Assembly (NCBI RefSeq): GCF_031846325.1
Contig: NZ_JAVRHZ010000003.1
Span: forward strand, 149,987-213,986
Direction: 5' to 3'
DNA from: Patiriisocius_A hiemis
GTDB taxonomy: Bacteria > Bacteroidota > Bacteroidia > Flavobacteriales > Flavobacteriaceae
Length of the DNA: 64,000 nucleotides
The notes beneath the pieces were generated by a model, which was not told the origin of the DNA, made no database searches, and saw only the letters and a program-made list of their open reading frames with translations. Shown piece after piece: positions 52,432 through 59,566 of this stretch (the stretch's first letter is position 1; each line of letters begins with the position of its first letter). A program made the translations under genes and the position numbers.

Positions 52432-53575
52432 AATCAATAACTGTTTTAGTAATAAATGCAATTTGCTCATCATCGAGCTCTGTGTGCATAGGCAATGAAA
52501 TTACTTCTTTTACCAATTTATTAGTTACAGGAAAATCTGCTTCATTATACCTGTCATCTCTGTATGCTTTTTGCAAGTGTAAAGGTATAGGATAATACAC
52601 CCCACAAGGAATATTATTGTTGTTAAGGTGTTGCACTAAAGCATCTCGATCTGCACCTGTAACTCGTAATGTGTATTGGTGAAAAACATGACAATCACAG
52701 ACATCACAGATTGAGTTTTTTGCATCACAGAAACCTGTTGGTGTAATTAAGTTTTTAATCCCAGTAAATGCAGCAGTATATTTCCTTGCAGCATTTCTTC
52801 TTTTGGCGTTATAGTTATCAAGAAGTGGAAGCTTTGCTCTTAAAATTGTAGCTTGAATAGAGTCTAGTCTAGAGTTTACACCTACCACGTCATGATGATA
52901 ACGTACATACATCCCATGGTTTACAATCCCTCGAATAGTGTGAGCTAAGTCATCATTATTAGTAAAAATAGCTCCACCGTCTCCGTAACATCCTAAATTT
53001 TTTGATGGAAAAAAAGAAGTAGAAGCCACATGTCCTATCCCTCCTGTTTTTGTTTTTGTCCCATCCTTAGAAGTGTAAGTAGCACCAATGCCTTGTGCAT
53101 TGTCTTCAATTACATATAAATCATGTGCATTTGCAAGCTCCATAATTTCATCCATTTGAGCAGATAGTCCAAAAAGATGCACAGGAACAATCGCTTTTGT
53201 CTTTGGTGTAATTGCTTTTTTTATAGCTTCAACATCAATGTTAAATGTAACAGGGTCAACATCAACTAAGACTGGAGTAAGTCCTAATAATGCAATTACC
53301 TCTACAGTAGCAGCAAATGTAAAATCTGCAGTAATCACCTCATCTCCAGGCTGCAACCCTAGGCCCATCATAGCTATTTGTAACGCATCTGTACCATTAG
53401 CACAGGGAATTACATGCTTCACACCAAGGTAGTCTTCCAATTCTTTTTGAAAAGCATGCACTTCTGGACCATTTACAAAAGCTGTGGACTCTATTACATC
53501 AATCACAGAGCTATCTATTTGCTCTTTTATAGCCTTATATTGACCTTTAAGGTCTACCATTTGTATTTTTCGCAT
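52418..53575 (-). CDS. DegT/DnrJ/EryC1/StrS family sugar aminotransferase
   Basis: A 385-residue PLP enzyme that aminates keto-sugars bound to nucleotides for polysaccharide or LPS building. The PLP lysine is K192 in STSFFPSKNLGCYGDGG, and IEDNAQG carries the cofactor Asp. Residues 283-299 form an unusual insert with C283, C290, C293 and C295, plus H296 and H299, before the conserved HQYTLR. The gene is upstream of galE (overlap) and divergent from kdtA, fitting a surface-polysaccharide locus. Confidence 0.92.
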   Translation of the reverse strand: MRKIQMVDLKGQYKAIKEQIDSSVIDVIESTAFVNGPEVHAFQKELEDYLGVKHVIPCANGTDALQIAMMGLGLQPGDEVITADFTFAATVEVIALLGLTPVLVDVDPVTFNIDVEAIKKAITPKTKAIVPVHLFGLSAQMDEIMELANAHDLYVIEDNAQGIGATYTSKDGTKTKTGGIGHVASTSFFPSKNLGCYGDGGAIFTNNDDLAHTIRGIVNHGMYVRYHHDVVGVNSRLDSIQATILRAKLPLLDNYNAKRRNAARKYTAAFTGIKNLITPTGFCDAKNSICDVCDCHVFHQYTLRVTGADRDALVQHLNNNNIPCGVYYPIPLHLQKAYRDDRYNEADFPVTNKLVKEVISLPMHTELDDEQIAFITKTVIDFVTK

Positions 53576-53674
53576 AAAGTAGTACTACTATTTCTTGTAA
53601 AATTACGAAAATACAAACTGCTAAACCAATTGTATGTAAGTAAAGAAACGTATTTTAGCATAAGTAGCTTTTTT

Positions 53675-54937
53675 ATGAGTATTGTATATAATATTTTAAC
53701 ACACCTATCATTTCTTGGCATTTGGCTTTCGCAATGGTTTAGTTCTAAAATGAAGCTGTTCGTTAATGGAAGAAAACAAACCTTTGCTACCCTTTCTTCA
53801 TCAATAAAGATAACGGACAAAACTATATGGTTTCATTGTGCTTCACTTGGCGAATATGAACAAGGTGTCCCAATAATGCAGGCTATTAAAAAGGAGTATC
53901 CAAATTATAAATTAGTTGTATCTTTTTTTTCTCCTTCTGGTTATGAGAACAAAAAGAATGATTCACTACCCGATGTAATTGTATATCTACCTTTAGATAC
54001 AAAGGGTAATGCAAAGCGATTTATAAAAACAGTACATCCAAGCATGGTATTTTTTGTGAAATACGAGTTTTGGCCTAATTATCTATTTACTCTTCAAAAA
54101 AGTAATATTCCTATCTATCTTTTGTCTGGACTTTTTAGACCCAATCAGGTTTTCTTTAAGGCGTATGGTGGCTTTATGAAAGATGCATTAAAAACATTTA
54201 ACCATTATTTTTTACAGAATGAATCTTCAAAGGATTTATTGCACAAGATTGGTATTACAAATACCTCGGTAAGTGGCGATACGCGCTTTGATAGAGTGAG
54301 CAATCAAATAGAGCAAGATAACTCTATTTCAATTATAGAAGAGTTTAAACAAGATGCACTTTGTATTGTCTGCGGAAGTACTTGGAAAGAAGACGAAGCT
54401 GTTTTATTAGATACAATCAATAATGCTTCAGAAAATGTAAAATTTATTGTTGCTCCTCATAAAATTGAACCTTCAAAAATTTCAGCCTTCAGAAGAAAGA
54501 TTACACAAACCTCTATTTTATATTCTGAAGTTAATACTTCTGAAAAAACACAAACTAGTTCACTTTCTGAAACCAATATCTTTATTATTGATACAATAGG
54601 TTTACTAACTAAGATTTATAGCTACGCAGATATAGCCTACATTGGCGGAGCCATGGGAAGTACAGGGCTTCATAATATTCTAGAGGCAGCTACTTTTGGA
54701 ATTCCAATAGTTATTGGGAAGCATTATGATGAATTTCCTGAAGCCAAACGTTTACAATCATTAGCAGGGTTGTTTTCTATAGCTACCAAAGAAGAGTGTA
54801 GTGAAATAATACAAAAACTTAGTAATGATGCTTCTTTTAGAAATAAAACAGGTATGATTGCTGGGCATTTTATAAATAGCAATACAGGAGCAACAAATGT
54901 TGTAATGAATCATATAAGGGAACACTTTAAACAGTAG
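53675..54937 (+). CDS. kdtA: 3-deoxy-D-manno-octulosonic acid (Kdo) transferase
   Basis: A 420-residue glycosyltransferase that adds Kdo to lipid A. The N-terminal hydrophobic segment (MSIVYNILTHLSFLGIWLSQ) is followed by the GT-B N-domain (WFHCASLGEYEQGVPIMQAIK, SFFSPSGYE), LPLDTKGNAKRFI and VKYEFWPNYL. The C-domain has AYIGGAMGSTGLHNILEAATFGIPIVIG. Start at 53675 is chosen by homology, since the open frame continues upstream to 53414 through the DegT gene on the other strand. The 3' end overlaps the convergent DUF2461 gene by 11 bases. Confidence 0.93.
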   Translation: MSIVYNILTHLSFLGIWLSQWFSSKMKLFVNGRKQTFATLSSSIKITDKTIWFHCASLGEYEQGVPIMQAIKKEYPNYKLVVSFFSPSGYENKKNDSLPDVIVYLPLDTKGNAKRFIKTVHPSMVFFVKYEFWPNYLFTLQKSNIPIYLLSGLFRPNQVFFKAYGGFMKDALKTFNHYFLQNESSKDLLHKIGITNTSVSGDTRFDRVSNQIEQDNSISIIEEFKQDALCIVCGSTWKEDEAVLLDTINNASENVKFIVAPHKIEPSKISAFRRKITQTSILYSEVNTSEKTQTSSLSETNIFIIDTIGLLTKIYSYADIAYIGGAMGSTGLHNILEAATFGIPIVIGKHYDEFPEAKRLQSLAGLFSIATKEECSEIIQKLSNDASFRNKTGMIAGHFINSNTGATNVVMNHIREHFKQ

Positions 54938-55580
54938 TTGCTTGGTTTAAATATCGCCTAAAGGGCAATAGTTCTTTGTAAATTTCGATAACCTGTGCAT
55001 CAAAATAAGGACTTTGAACCTCTTTCCTAGAAAGGTTATAAGAAACTGCAAAACTTTTTCTACGAAGTAAATCTATATGCGGATGATCTTTAGAAAAGCC
55101 TTTAGGAGCCGTTTTTAATGGGTTATCAATAAGTAAGCCTCCAAACATTTTTGAAAAACTCTTTTTATTTAAAATTCGCAATAGTTCTTCGCCATTATAA
55201 TCTATAGCCTCCCTAATGCTTTTTAATGTTTTGCTGGAAGGGTGCCAGTAACCACCTCCTATAAATGATTCTTCTACACCCAAGTGAATATAAAAATCCC
55301 CTTGTTTACTTTCTTGATCTAAGCCAGCACCAAAATGGTCTTTGTATATTGGTTTGTTAGGGTGATAAAGCAAGTTATTATTAATCCTATTTATTGCTTT
55401 TTTACCAGGTGTATTAAAGTAGTCTGGATCAATTTGCGCCAATTTAATATTCATCTCATCTAACCATTTAATGTAAGCGTCTCGTACATTATGATATTCT
55501 TTGCGGTTTGCGTCCATCCAATCTTTATGGTTATTCCGAGTAAGTTTCTCTAAGAATGAATACATTTTTTTAAAATCCAT
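54927..55580 (-). CDS. DUF2461 (TIGR02453) family protein
   Basis: A 217-residue cytoplasmic protein of the DUF2461 family. Signature regions are the N-terminal LEKLTRNNHKDWMDANRKEYHNVRDAY, the central RINNNLLYHPNKPIYKDHFGAGLD and the GDFYIHLGVEESFIGGGYWHP. No catalytic role is established. Convergent with kdtA. Confidence 0.87.
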   Translation of the reverse strand: MDFKKMYSFLEKLTRNNHKDWMDANRKEYHNVRDAYIKWLDEMNIKLAQIDPDYFNTPGKKAINRINNNLLYHPNKPIYKDHFGAGLDQESKQGDFYIHLGVEESFIGGGYWHPSSKTLKSIREAIDYNGEELLRILNKKSFSKMFGGLLIDNPLKTAPKGFSKDHPHIDLLRRKSFAVSYNLSRKEVQSPYFDAQVIEIYKELLPFRRYLNQATTV

Positions 55581-55640
55581 ACAACAAAGTTAGAGATACT
55601 GATTAAGAGAACCTTAAAAAAGATTGTGAAAACTTTATAA

Positions 55641-55669
55641 TTGTACAAATGTTAAAAAAACTATGTTTG
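55641..55669 (+). promoter_or_regulatory. Promoter of the small lipoprotein gene
   Basis: TTG at 55641-55643, an 18-base spacer and TATGTTTG (55662-55669) fit the -33 / -7 pattern of Bacteroidota, the -7 box exactly. The ATG follows 31 bases downstream. Confidence 0.5.
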
Positions 55670-55699
55670 TTTAATAATTTAACACTAAAACAATCAAAA

Positions 55700-55930
55700 A
55701 TGAAAAAACTAATTTTAAGTATCGCAGTAGTAGCCTTTACCATCTCTATTACATCTTGTAGAGAAACAAAAACTGAAACCAAAGAAGTAATTAAAGAAGT
55801 AGAGGTAGAAGTAGAAGAAAAAACTGAAGAAGCAGAAGGAATTCTAGAAAGAACTGCAAAAGAAGTTGACAAGGAAGTTAATGAAGAAATTAACGAGGAA
55901 ATTGACAAAATAGGTAACGACGACGCCTAG
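55700..55930 (+). CDS. Small acidic lipoprotein A
   Basis: A 76-residue exported lipoprotein. A signal peptide (MKKLILSIAVVAFTISITSC) ends in a lipobox whose cysteine is C20. The mature part (about 56 residues) is almost entirely Glu/Lys/Thr with heptad-like repeats (TETKEVIKEVEVEVEEKTEE, then AKEVDKEVNEEINEEIDK), probably a helical coiled-coil. The leader AACACTAAAACAATCAAAA before the ATG is nearly the same as that of lipoprotein C at 59226. The start at 55700 is fixed by the signal peptide. Followed closely by lipoprotein B. Confidence 0.8.
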   Translation: MKKLILSIAVVAFTISITSCRETKTETKEVIKEVEVEVEEKTEEAEGILERTAKEVDKEVNEEINEEIDKIGNDDA

Positions 55931-55953
55931 AAATTTTAAAATAAATAGAAAAC

Positions 55954-56199
55954 ATGAGAAAAATAGCATATACAATAGTATCAATATTTTTGTTGGCAGT
56001 AGTTTTTACATCTTGTAGAGATAAAAAACAGACAGCCGAAGAAGATTTAATTGAAGAAATGAAAGAAGATGGGGCTGATGTAAAAATTAAATCCGACGGT
56101 GACGAAACAAAAATTAAAATGGAAACCGAAGAAAAAGAAGTGAAAATCAAAAAAGAAGATGGGGAAACAACTATAAAGGTTGAAAAAGAAAATGATTAG
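55954..56199 (+). CDS. Small acidic lipoprotein B
   Basis: An 81-residue exported lipoprotein. A signal peptide with a lipobox ends at the cysteine of FTSCRDKK. The mature part has alternating hydrophobic residues in short repeats (DVKIKSDGDETKIKMETEEKE and VKIKKEDGETTIKVE), likely beta-hairpins. No named family. It begins 23 bases after lipoprotein A and ends at a strong terminator shared with the S24 repressor gene. Confidence 0.78.
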   Translation: MRKIAYTIVSIFLLAVVFTSCRDKKQTAEEDLIEEMKEDGADVKIKSDGDETKIKMETEEKEVKIKKEDGETTIKVEKEND

Positions 56200-56220
56200 T
56201 TTATCATCTAAATTTTATAG

Positions 56221-56250
56221 AAAAAAGACCTCAAATATGAGGTCTTTTTT
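56221..56250. terminator. Bidirectional terminator between lipoprotein B and the S24 repressor
   Basis: AAAAAAGACCTCA (56221-56233) pairs perfectly with TGAGGTCTTTTTT (56238-56250) around AATA. It can end transcripts from either side; the last base of the right arm is the first base of the repressor's stop codon. Confidence 0.9.
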
Positions 56251-57020
56251 TATGTGTTTAAATTATTAATCTGGCCTTTTAAATCTTCCATAGACTTTTG
56301 CAACTGTCTTAATAATGAGCTATCTGTAGGCTCATCAATACCAAAAGTTAATTTACTATTTACCATCCAAAGTTCTTGCACATCTTTTATATCAACATCA
56401 ATTGGTAGATATTCAGGGTTAAGAGAAATAAGTCTTACTTTTTCTGGATTAGAAGATACTTTTTGTAGTTTTTTTACTAGTACCGAATCTTTTAAAACTA
56501 CTATGTAAATTTTACTATCTGTTGCTTCTGTGATACTAGAAACAGCTTTACCCAACACCCACTCATTTGGCCTAATATTAGGTAACATACTATCTCCTTC
56601 TACTTGAAAACCTCTATAGGTTGCATTTCTGTATTGAGGTAACGGAATATTAAAAGCAGGTAAAGACTCATACCAATCTAAATCTTGAATATTATGAGGG
56701 TAACCAGCAGCAGCTTTTTGATTTACTAAAGCTATGGTTTCTCGCTCTTCGAGATCTAAAGTTATTACCTTAGGACTTACATCTCCTCCATTAATGTTTA
56801 CATATTGAGTAAAACTTTTACCAAACAACCATAAAGGATTTACATTAAATAAGCGAAGTAATTCCATAACTGCTTTACCAGAAATTTTGGTCTTACCTCT
56901 CTCGATATCTGCCGTGGTAGCACCTATACCCAATAGCTCTGCAAAAGATTGTTGCGTATAGTTTTGTTCTTCACGCACTTTTTTAAATCTACGTGCTTCT
57001 ATAGAAAGTTCTTTATCCAT
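56250..57020 (-). CDS. LexA-like XRE-S24 transcriptional repressor with self-cleavage features
   Basis: A 256-residue regulator. An XRE-type HTH (about 8-66; NYTQQSFAELLGIGATTADIERGKTKIS) leads to a S24 peptidase domain (about 100-225). The Ser/Lys dyad is S144 (EGDSM) and K183 (LVKKL), 39 residues apart as in LexA-type proteins. Before it is A105-G106 (KAAAGYP), the Ala-Gly bond type cut by LexA, cI and UmuD during RecA-driven self-cleavage. A C-terminal coiled coil (LLRQLQKSMEDLKGQINNL) follows. It is divergent from a DNA-repair pair, and the gap between them carries several palindromes. Function as an SOS-type switch is inferred. Confidence 0.9.
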   Translation of the reverse strand: MDKELSIEARRFKKVREEQNYTQQSFAELLGIGATTADIERGKTKISGKAVMELLRLFNVNPLWLFGKSFTQYVNINGGDVSPKVITLDLEERETIALVNQKAAAGYPHNIQDLDWYESLPAFNIPLPQYRNATYRGFQVEGDSMLPNIRPNEWVLGKAVSSITEATDSKIYIVVLKDSVLVKKLQKVSSNPEKVRLISLNPEYLPIDVDIKDVQELWMVNSKLTFGIDEPTDSSLLRQLQKSMEDLKGQINNLNT

Positions 57021-57041
57021 ATATCTAAAGTACTCTTTTGG

Positions 57042-57113
57042 TGGAATATATCCAATTTTATTTCGGAAATATTCCTTTTAATGGATTTATTCCATAAATT
57101 TGTAATAATTCCA
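57042..57113. promoter_or_regulatory. Array of three strong and one weak tandem palindromic operators
   Basis: Sites share TGGA-N5-TCCA arms. Site 1 TGGAATATATCCA (57042-57054); site 2 GGAAATATTCC (57065-57075); site 3 TGGATTTATTCCA (57082-57094); site 4 TGTAATAATTCCA (57101-57113, left arm degenerate). Centres lie at about 57048, 57070, 57088 and 57107, i.e. 18-22 bases apart, about two helical turns. Sites 3 and 4 flank and touch the -7 element of the radical-SAM gene; site 1 covers the -33 region of the repressor's own promoter. The likely binder is the XRE-S24 repressor. Confidence 0.7.
57095..57102 (+). promoter_or_regulatory. -7 element of the radical SAM DNA-repair operon
   Basis: TAAATTTG matches TAnnTTTG exactly. 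It lies between operator sites 3 and 4, with the start codon at 57127. Transcription would begin near 57107, giving a 20-base leader. On the other strand a weaker TTG (57055-57053), 20-base spacer, TACTTTAG (57032-57025) could drive the repressor. Confidence 0.55.
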
Positions 57114-57126
57114 AATCACAATATTT

Positions 57127-58413
57127 ATGAATTTTGAGCGCATTAAAGAAAAACTAAACATCCTTGCAGATGCTGCAAAATATGATGTCTCTTGTTCTTC
57201 TAGCGGTAGCAAACGGGTTAATAAAAATAAAGGTTTAGGTGATAGTAGCGGGATGGGAATTTGCCATAGCTATACAGAGGACGGGCGCTGTGTTTCTTTA
57301 TTAAAAATTTTACTAACTAATCATTGCATTTTTGATTGTGCCTATTGTGTTACTCGAAAAAGCAATGATATAAAAAGAGCTGCTTTTAAAGTACAAGAAG
57401 TAGTAGATCTTACCATCAATTTTTACCGAAGAAATTATATAGAAGGACTTTTTTTAAGTAGCGGTATTTTTAAAAATGCAGATTATACTATGGAGCGACT
57501 TATTCAAGTGGCAAAAAAATTAAGAGAAGAAGAAAACTTTAACGGCTACATTCATTTAAAATCTATTCCTGGAGCAAGTGATGAGTTAATGCGAGAGGCC
57601 GGATTGTATGCAGATAGATTATCAATTAATATAGAAATTCCTTCAGAAAAGGGGTTAAAACTATTGGCACCAGATAAAGATAGGAAGGATTTTATAAAAC
57701 CCATGAAAAAGGTAAAAAATGAAATAATACAATATCGTCATGAAAAGAAAATTATAAAAAGTACGCCTGTATATGCACCCGCTGGGCAAAGCACACAAAT
57801 GATTGTGGGTGCTAGTGGGGAAACAGACGCAGAAATTATGTACACATCTGCCTTTTTCTACAAAAATTATAATATGAAGCGTGTGTATTATTCTGGTTAC
57901 ATCCCGATAAGTTATGACCAAAGACTTCCTTCTATTGGGACAGAAGTGCCTGTATTAAGAGAAAATAGACTTTATCAAACAGATTGGCTGCTGCGTTTTT
58001 ATGGATTTGAAGTAACCGAACTACTAAACAAACAGCACCCTAATCTTGATACTGATATTGACCCCAAATTAAGCTGGGCATTACGCAACTTAAAACACTT
58101 TCCAGTTGACGTTAATAAGGCAAACAAAAGAATGTTAGCAAGAATTCCAGGTGTAGGCATGAAATCTGTTCATAAAATTATCCAAGCACGAAGATACAGA
58201 AGGCTTAGTTGGGAAAATCTAAAAGCCATAGGAATTGCACTAAACAGAGCAAAATACTTTATCACATGCAATTCTAAAGATTTTGAAACTAAAGATAGAA
58301 CAGCAGCTCAAATAAAAGGATTGATTTTACAAAACAGTAAGAGTAAATTTCACAAAACATACAGTAATCAACTTAATTTATTTAGCACTTTAGAAAACAA
58401 AATACTGGCGTGA
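57127..58413 (+). CDS. Putative DNA modification/repair radical SAM protein (TIGR03916 type)
   Basis: A 428-residue radical-SAM enzyme. The [4Fe-4S] motif is C-x3-C-x2-C (NHCIFDCAYC, about 70-79), followed by EGLFLSSGIFKNADYTMERL and SIPGASDELMREAGLYADRLSINIEIPS. The C-terminal part has a helix-hairpin-helix (FPVDVNKANKRMLARIPGVGMKSVHKIIQAR), suggesting DNA binding. The family occurs with a TIGR03915/DUF4130 partner that is often fused to a uracil-DNA glycosylase; here the partner overlaps by four bases (58410-58413). The reaction is unknown. The nearby LexA-like repressor suggests damage induction. Confidence 0.9.
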   Translation: MNFERIKEKLNILADAAKYDVSCSSSGSKRVNKNKGLGDSSGMGICHSYTEDGRCVSLLKILLTNHCIFDCAYCVTRKSNDIKRAAFKVQEVVDLTINFYRRNYIEGLFLSSGIFKNADYTMERLIQVAKKLREEENFNGYIHLKSIPGASDELMREAGLYADRLSINIEIPSEKGLKLLAPDKDRKDFIKPMKKVKNEIIQYRHEKKIIKSTPVYAPAGQSTQMIVGASGETDAEIMYTSAFFYKNYNMKRVYYSGYIPISYDQRLPSIGTEVPVLRENRLYQTDWLLRFYGFEVTELLNKQHPNLDTDIDPKLSWALRNLKHFPVDVNKANKRMLARIPGVGMKSVHKIIQARRYRRLSWENLKAIGIALNRAKYFITCNSKDFETKDRTAAQIKGLILQNSKSKFHKTYSNQLNLFSTLENKILA

Positions 58414-59180
58414 GTTTTATTTTAAAATACGATGGTTCTTTTGAAGGTTTTCTCTCCACTATTTTTTATGCCTATGAGCAAAAGCTTTCCCACTTTTCCA
58501 TAAAAAAAGATAGCCTAGCCACTACAACTTTTTTTGATGAAACAATAACTATACCTACTGAAACAGAAAAAGCTAAAAGGGTTTGGAAAGGCATTTCAAA
58601 AAAATGTTCTGTAAATGGAAGAAAAAATATTTATCGTGCATTTTTAAGTGAATTTCCGGACATTGAAGACAAACTATCCTATTACATTCAACTTGAATTA
58701 TCCTCAAAACAGCATTGGAATAGTAATTACGCAGACCCTATAATCTTAAAAATTGCTCAAGTTGTTAAAGTGGTTCGTCGTGAAAAACATAGAATGGATG
58801 CTTTTGTTCGTTTTAAACAAACTAAAGATGGTGTCTACTTTGCAACTATAGAGCCCGACTTTAATGTTTTACCACTTAATGTTTCTCACTTTAAAAACAG
58901 ATTTGCAGACCAAGAATGGATTATTTATGACCTAAAAAGAAAGTATGGTGTTCATTACAATTTAAAAGAGGTTAATTTTATAGAAATAGCGCTTGAAAAA
59001 GACTCTTTAAAGGAATCTAAACAATCTCTCTATTTTTCTGAAAAAGAACAAGCATTTCAAGAGCTTTGGAAAAACTATTTTAAAAGCACAAATATTGAAT
59101 CTAGAAAAAACATGAAATTACATATTAAACATGTGCCTAAAAGATATTGGAAATATCTATCAGAAAAGCAACCATTTTAA
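58410..59180 (+). CDS. TIGR03915/DUF4130 DNA-repair partner protein
   Basis: A 256-residue protein of the family found beside TIGR03916 radical-SAM enzymes. It matches over its whole length, including the N-terminal FILKYDGSFEGFLSTIFYAYEQK and the later RREKHRMDAFVRFKQTKDGVYFATIEPDFNVLPL. No uracil-DNA-glycosylase domain is attached, unlike in many genomes, so the glycosylase, if used, is elsewhere. The start is GTG (GTG AGT at 58410), overlapping the radical-SAM stop (GTGA overlap), indicating translational coupling. Confidence 0.88.
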   Translation: MSFILKYDGSFEGFLSTIFYAYEQKLSHFSIKKDSLATTTFFDETITIPTETEKAKRVWKGISKKCSVNGRKNIYRAFLSEFPDIEDKLSYYIQLELSSKQHWNSNYADPIILKIAQVVKVVRREKHRMDAFVRFKQTKDGVYFATIEPDFNVLPLNVSHFKNRFADQEWIIYDLKRKYGVHYNLKEVNFIEIALEKDSLKESKQSLYFSEKEQAFQELWKNYFKSTNIESRKNMKLHIKHVPKRYWKYLSEKQPF

Positions 59181-59225
59181 AAATTATCGTACTTTTACTA
59201 ATATTAACACTAAACGTAATCAATA

Positions 59226-59489
59226 ATGAAAAAATTATTTTTATCATTCGCGGCACTTAGCATGATCGTAGCAGTATCATCTTGTCGTGAAACTACAAAG
59301 GAAAAAGCTGAAGACACAATGGAAGAGGCTGCAAACGATGTTGAAGAAGCAGTAGAAGATGCTGTTGAAGAAACTGAAGATGCTATGAAAGAAGCTGGAG
59401 ATGCGATGGAAGACGCTGCAGACGACATGAAAGATGCTGCAGATAAAGCAGGGGATGACATGAAAGAAGCTGTTGACGGAGGTAAATAA
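59226..59489 (+). CDS. Small acidic lipoprotein C
   Basis: An 87-residue exported lipoprotein. A signal peptide with lipobox ends at the cysteine of VSSCRETT. The mature ~67 residues are an Ala/Glu/Asp/Lys-rich amphipathic helix with 11-residue-like repeats (DTMEEAANDVEEAVEDAVEE; EDAMKEAGDAMEDAADDMKD). It shares the SCRET start and the AACACTAAA leader with lipoprotein A at 55700, so the two probably have a common origin. It lies 45 bases after the repair operon and ends at a strong terminator. Confidence 0.8.
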   Translation: MKKLFLSFAALSMIVAVSSCRETTKEKAEDTMEEAANDVEEAVEDAVEETEDAMKEAGDAMEDAADDMKDAADKAGDDMKEAVDGGK

Positions 59490-59510
59490 AACATTATCTT
59501 CTTAAAAAAC

Positions 59511-59539
59511 AAAAAACCCTGCGATTGCAGGGTTTTTTT
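59511..59539. terminator. Bidirectional terminator between lipoprotein C and the OmpA gene
   Basis: AAAAAACCCTGC (59511-59522) pairs perfectly with GCAGGGTTTTTT (59527-59538) around GATT. T-runs follow in both directions. Confidence 0.92.
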
Positions 59540-59566
59540 ATAAATACATATTTACTTCTTAAGTAT

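Noticed and set aside
52432..52473. Longer galE start at 52473
   Set aside because: The extra residues are a Leu/Lys-rich shadow of the DegT 3' end, and the Rossmann motif would begin too late; the TTG at 52431 fits the family better.
53414..53674. The kdtA frame remains open for 87 codons upstream
   Set aside because: The extension runs antisense to the 5' part of the DegT gene and its translation resembles no Kdo transferase; the family N-terminus begins at 53675.
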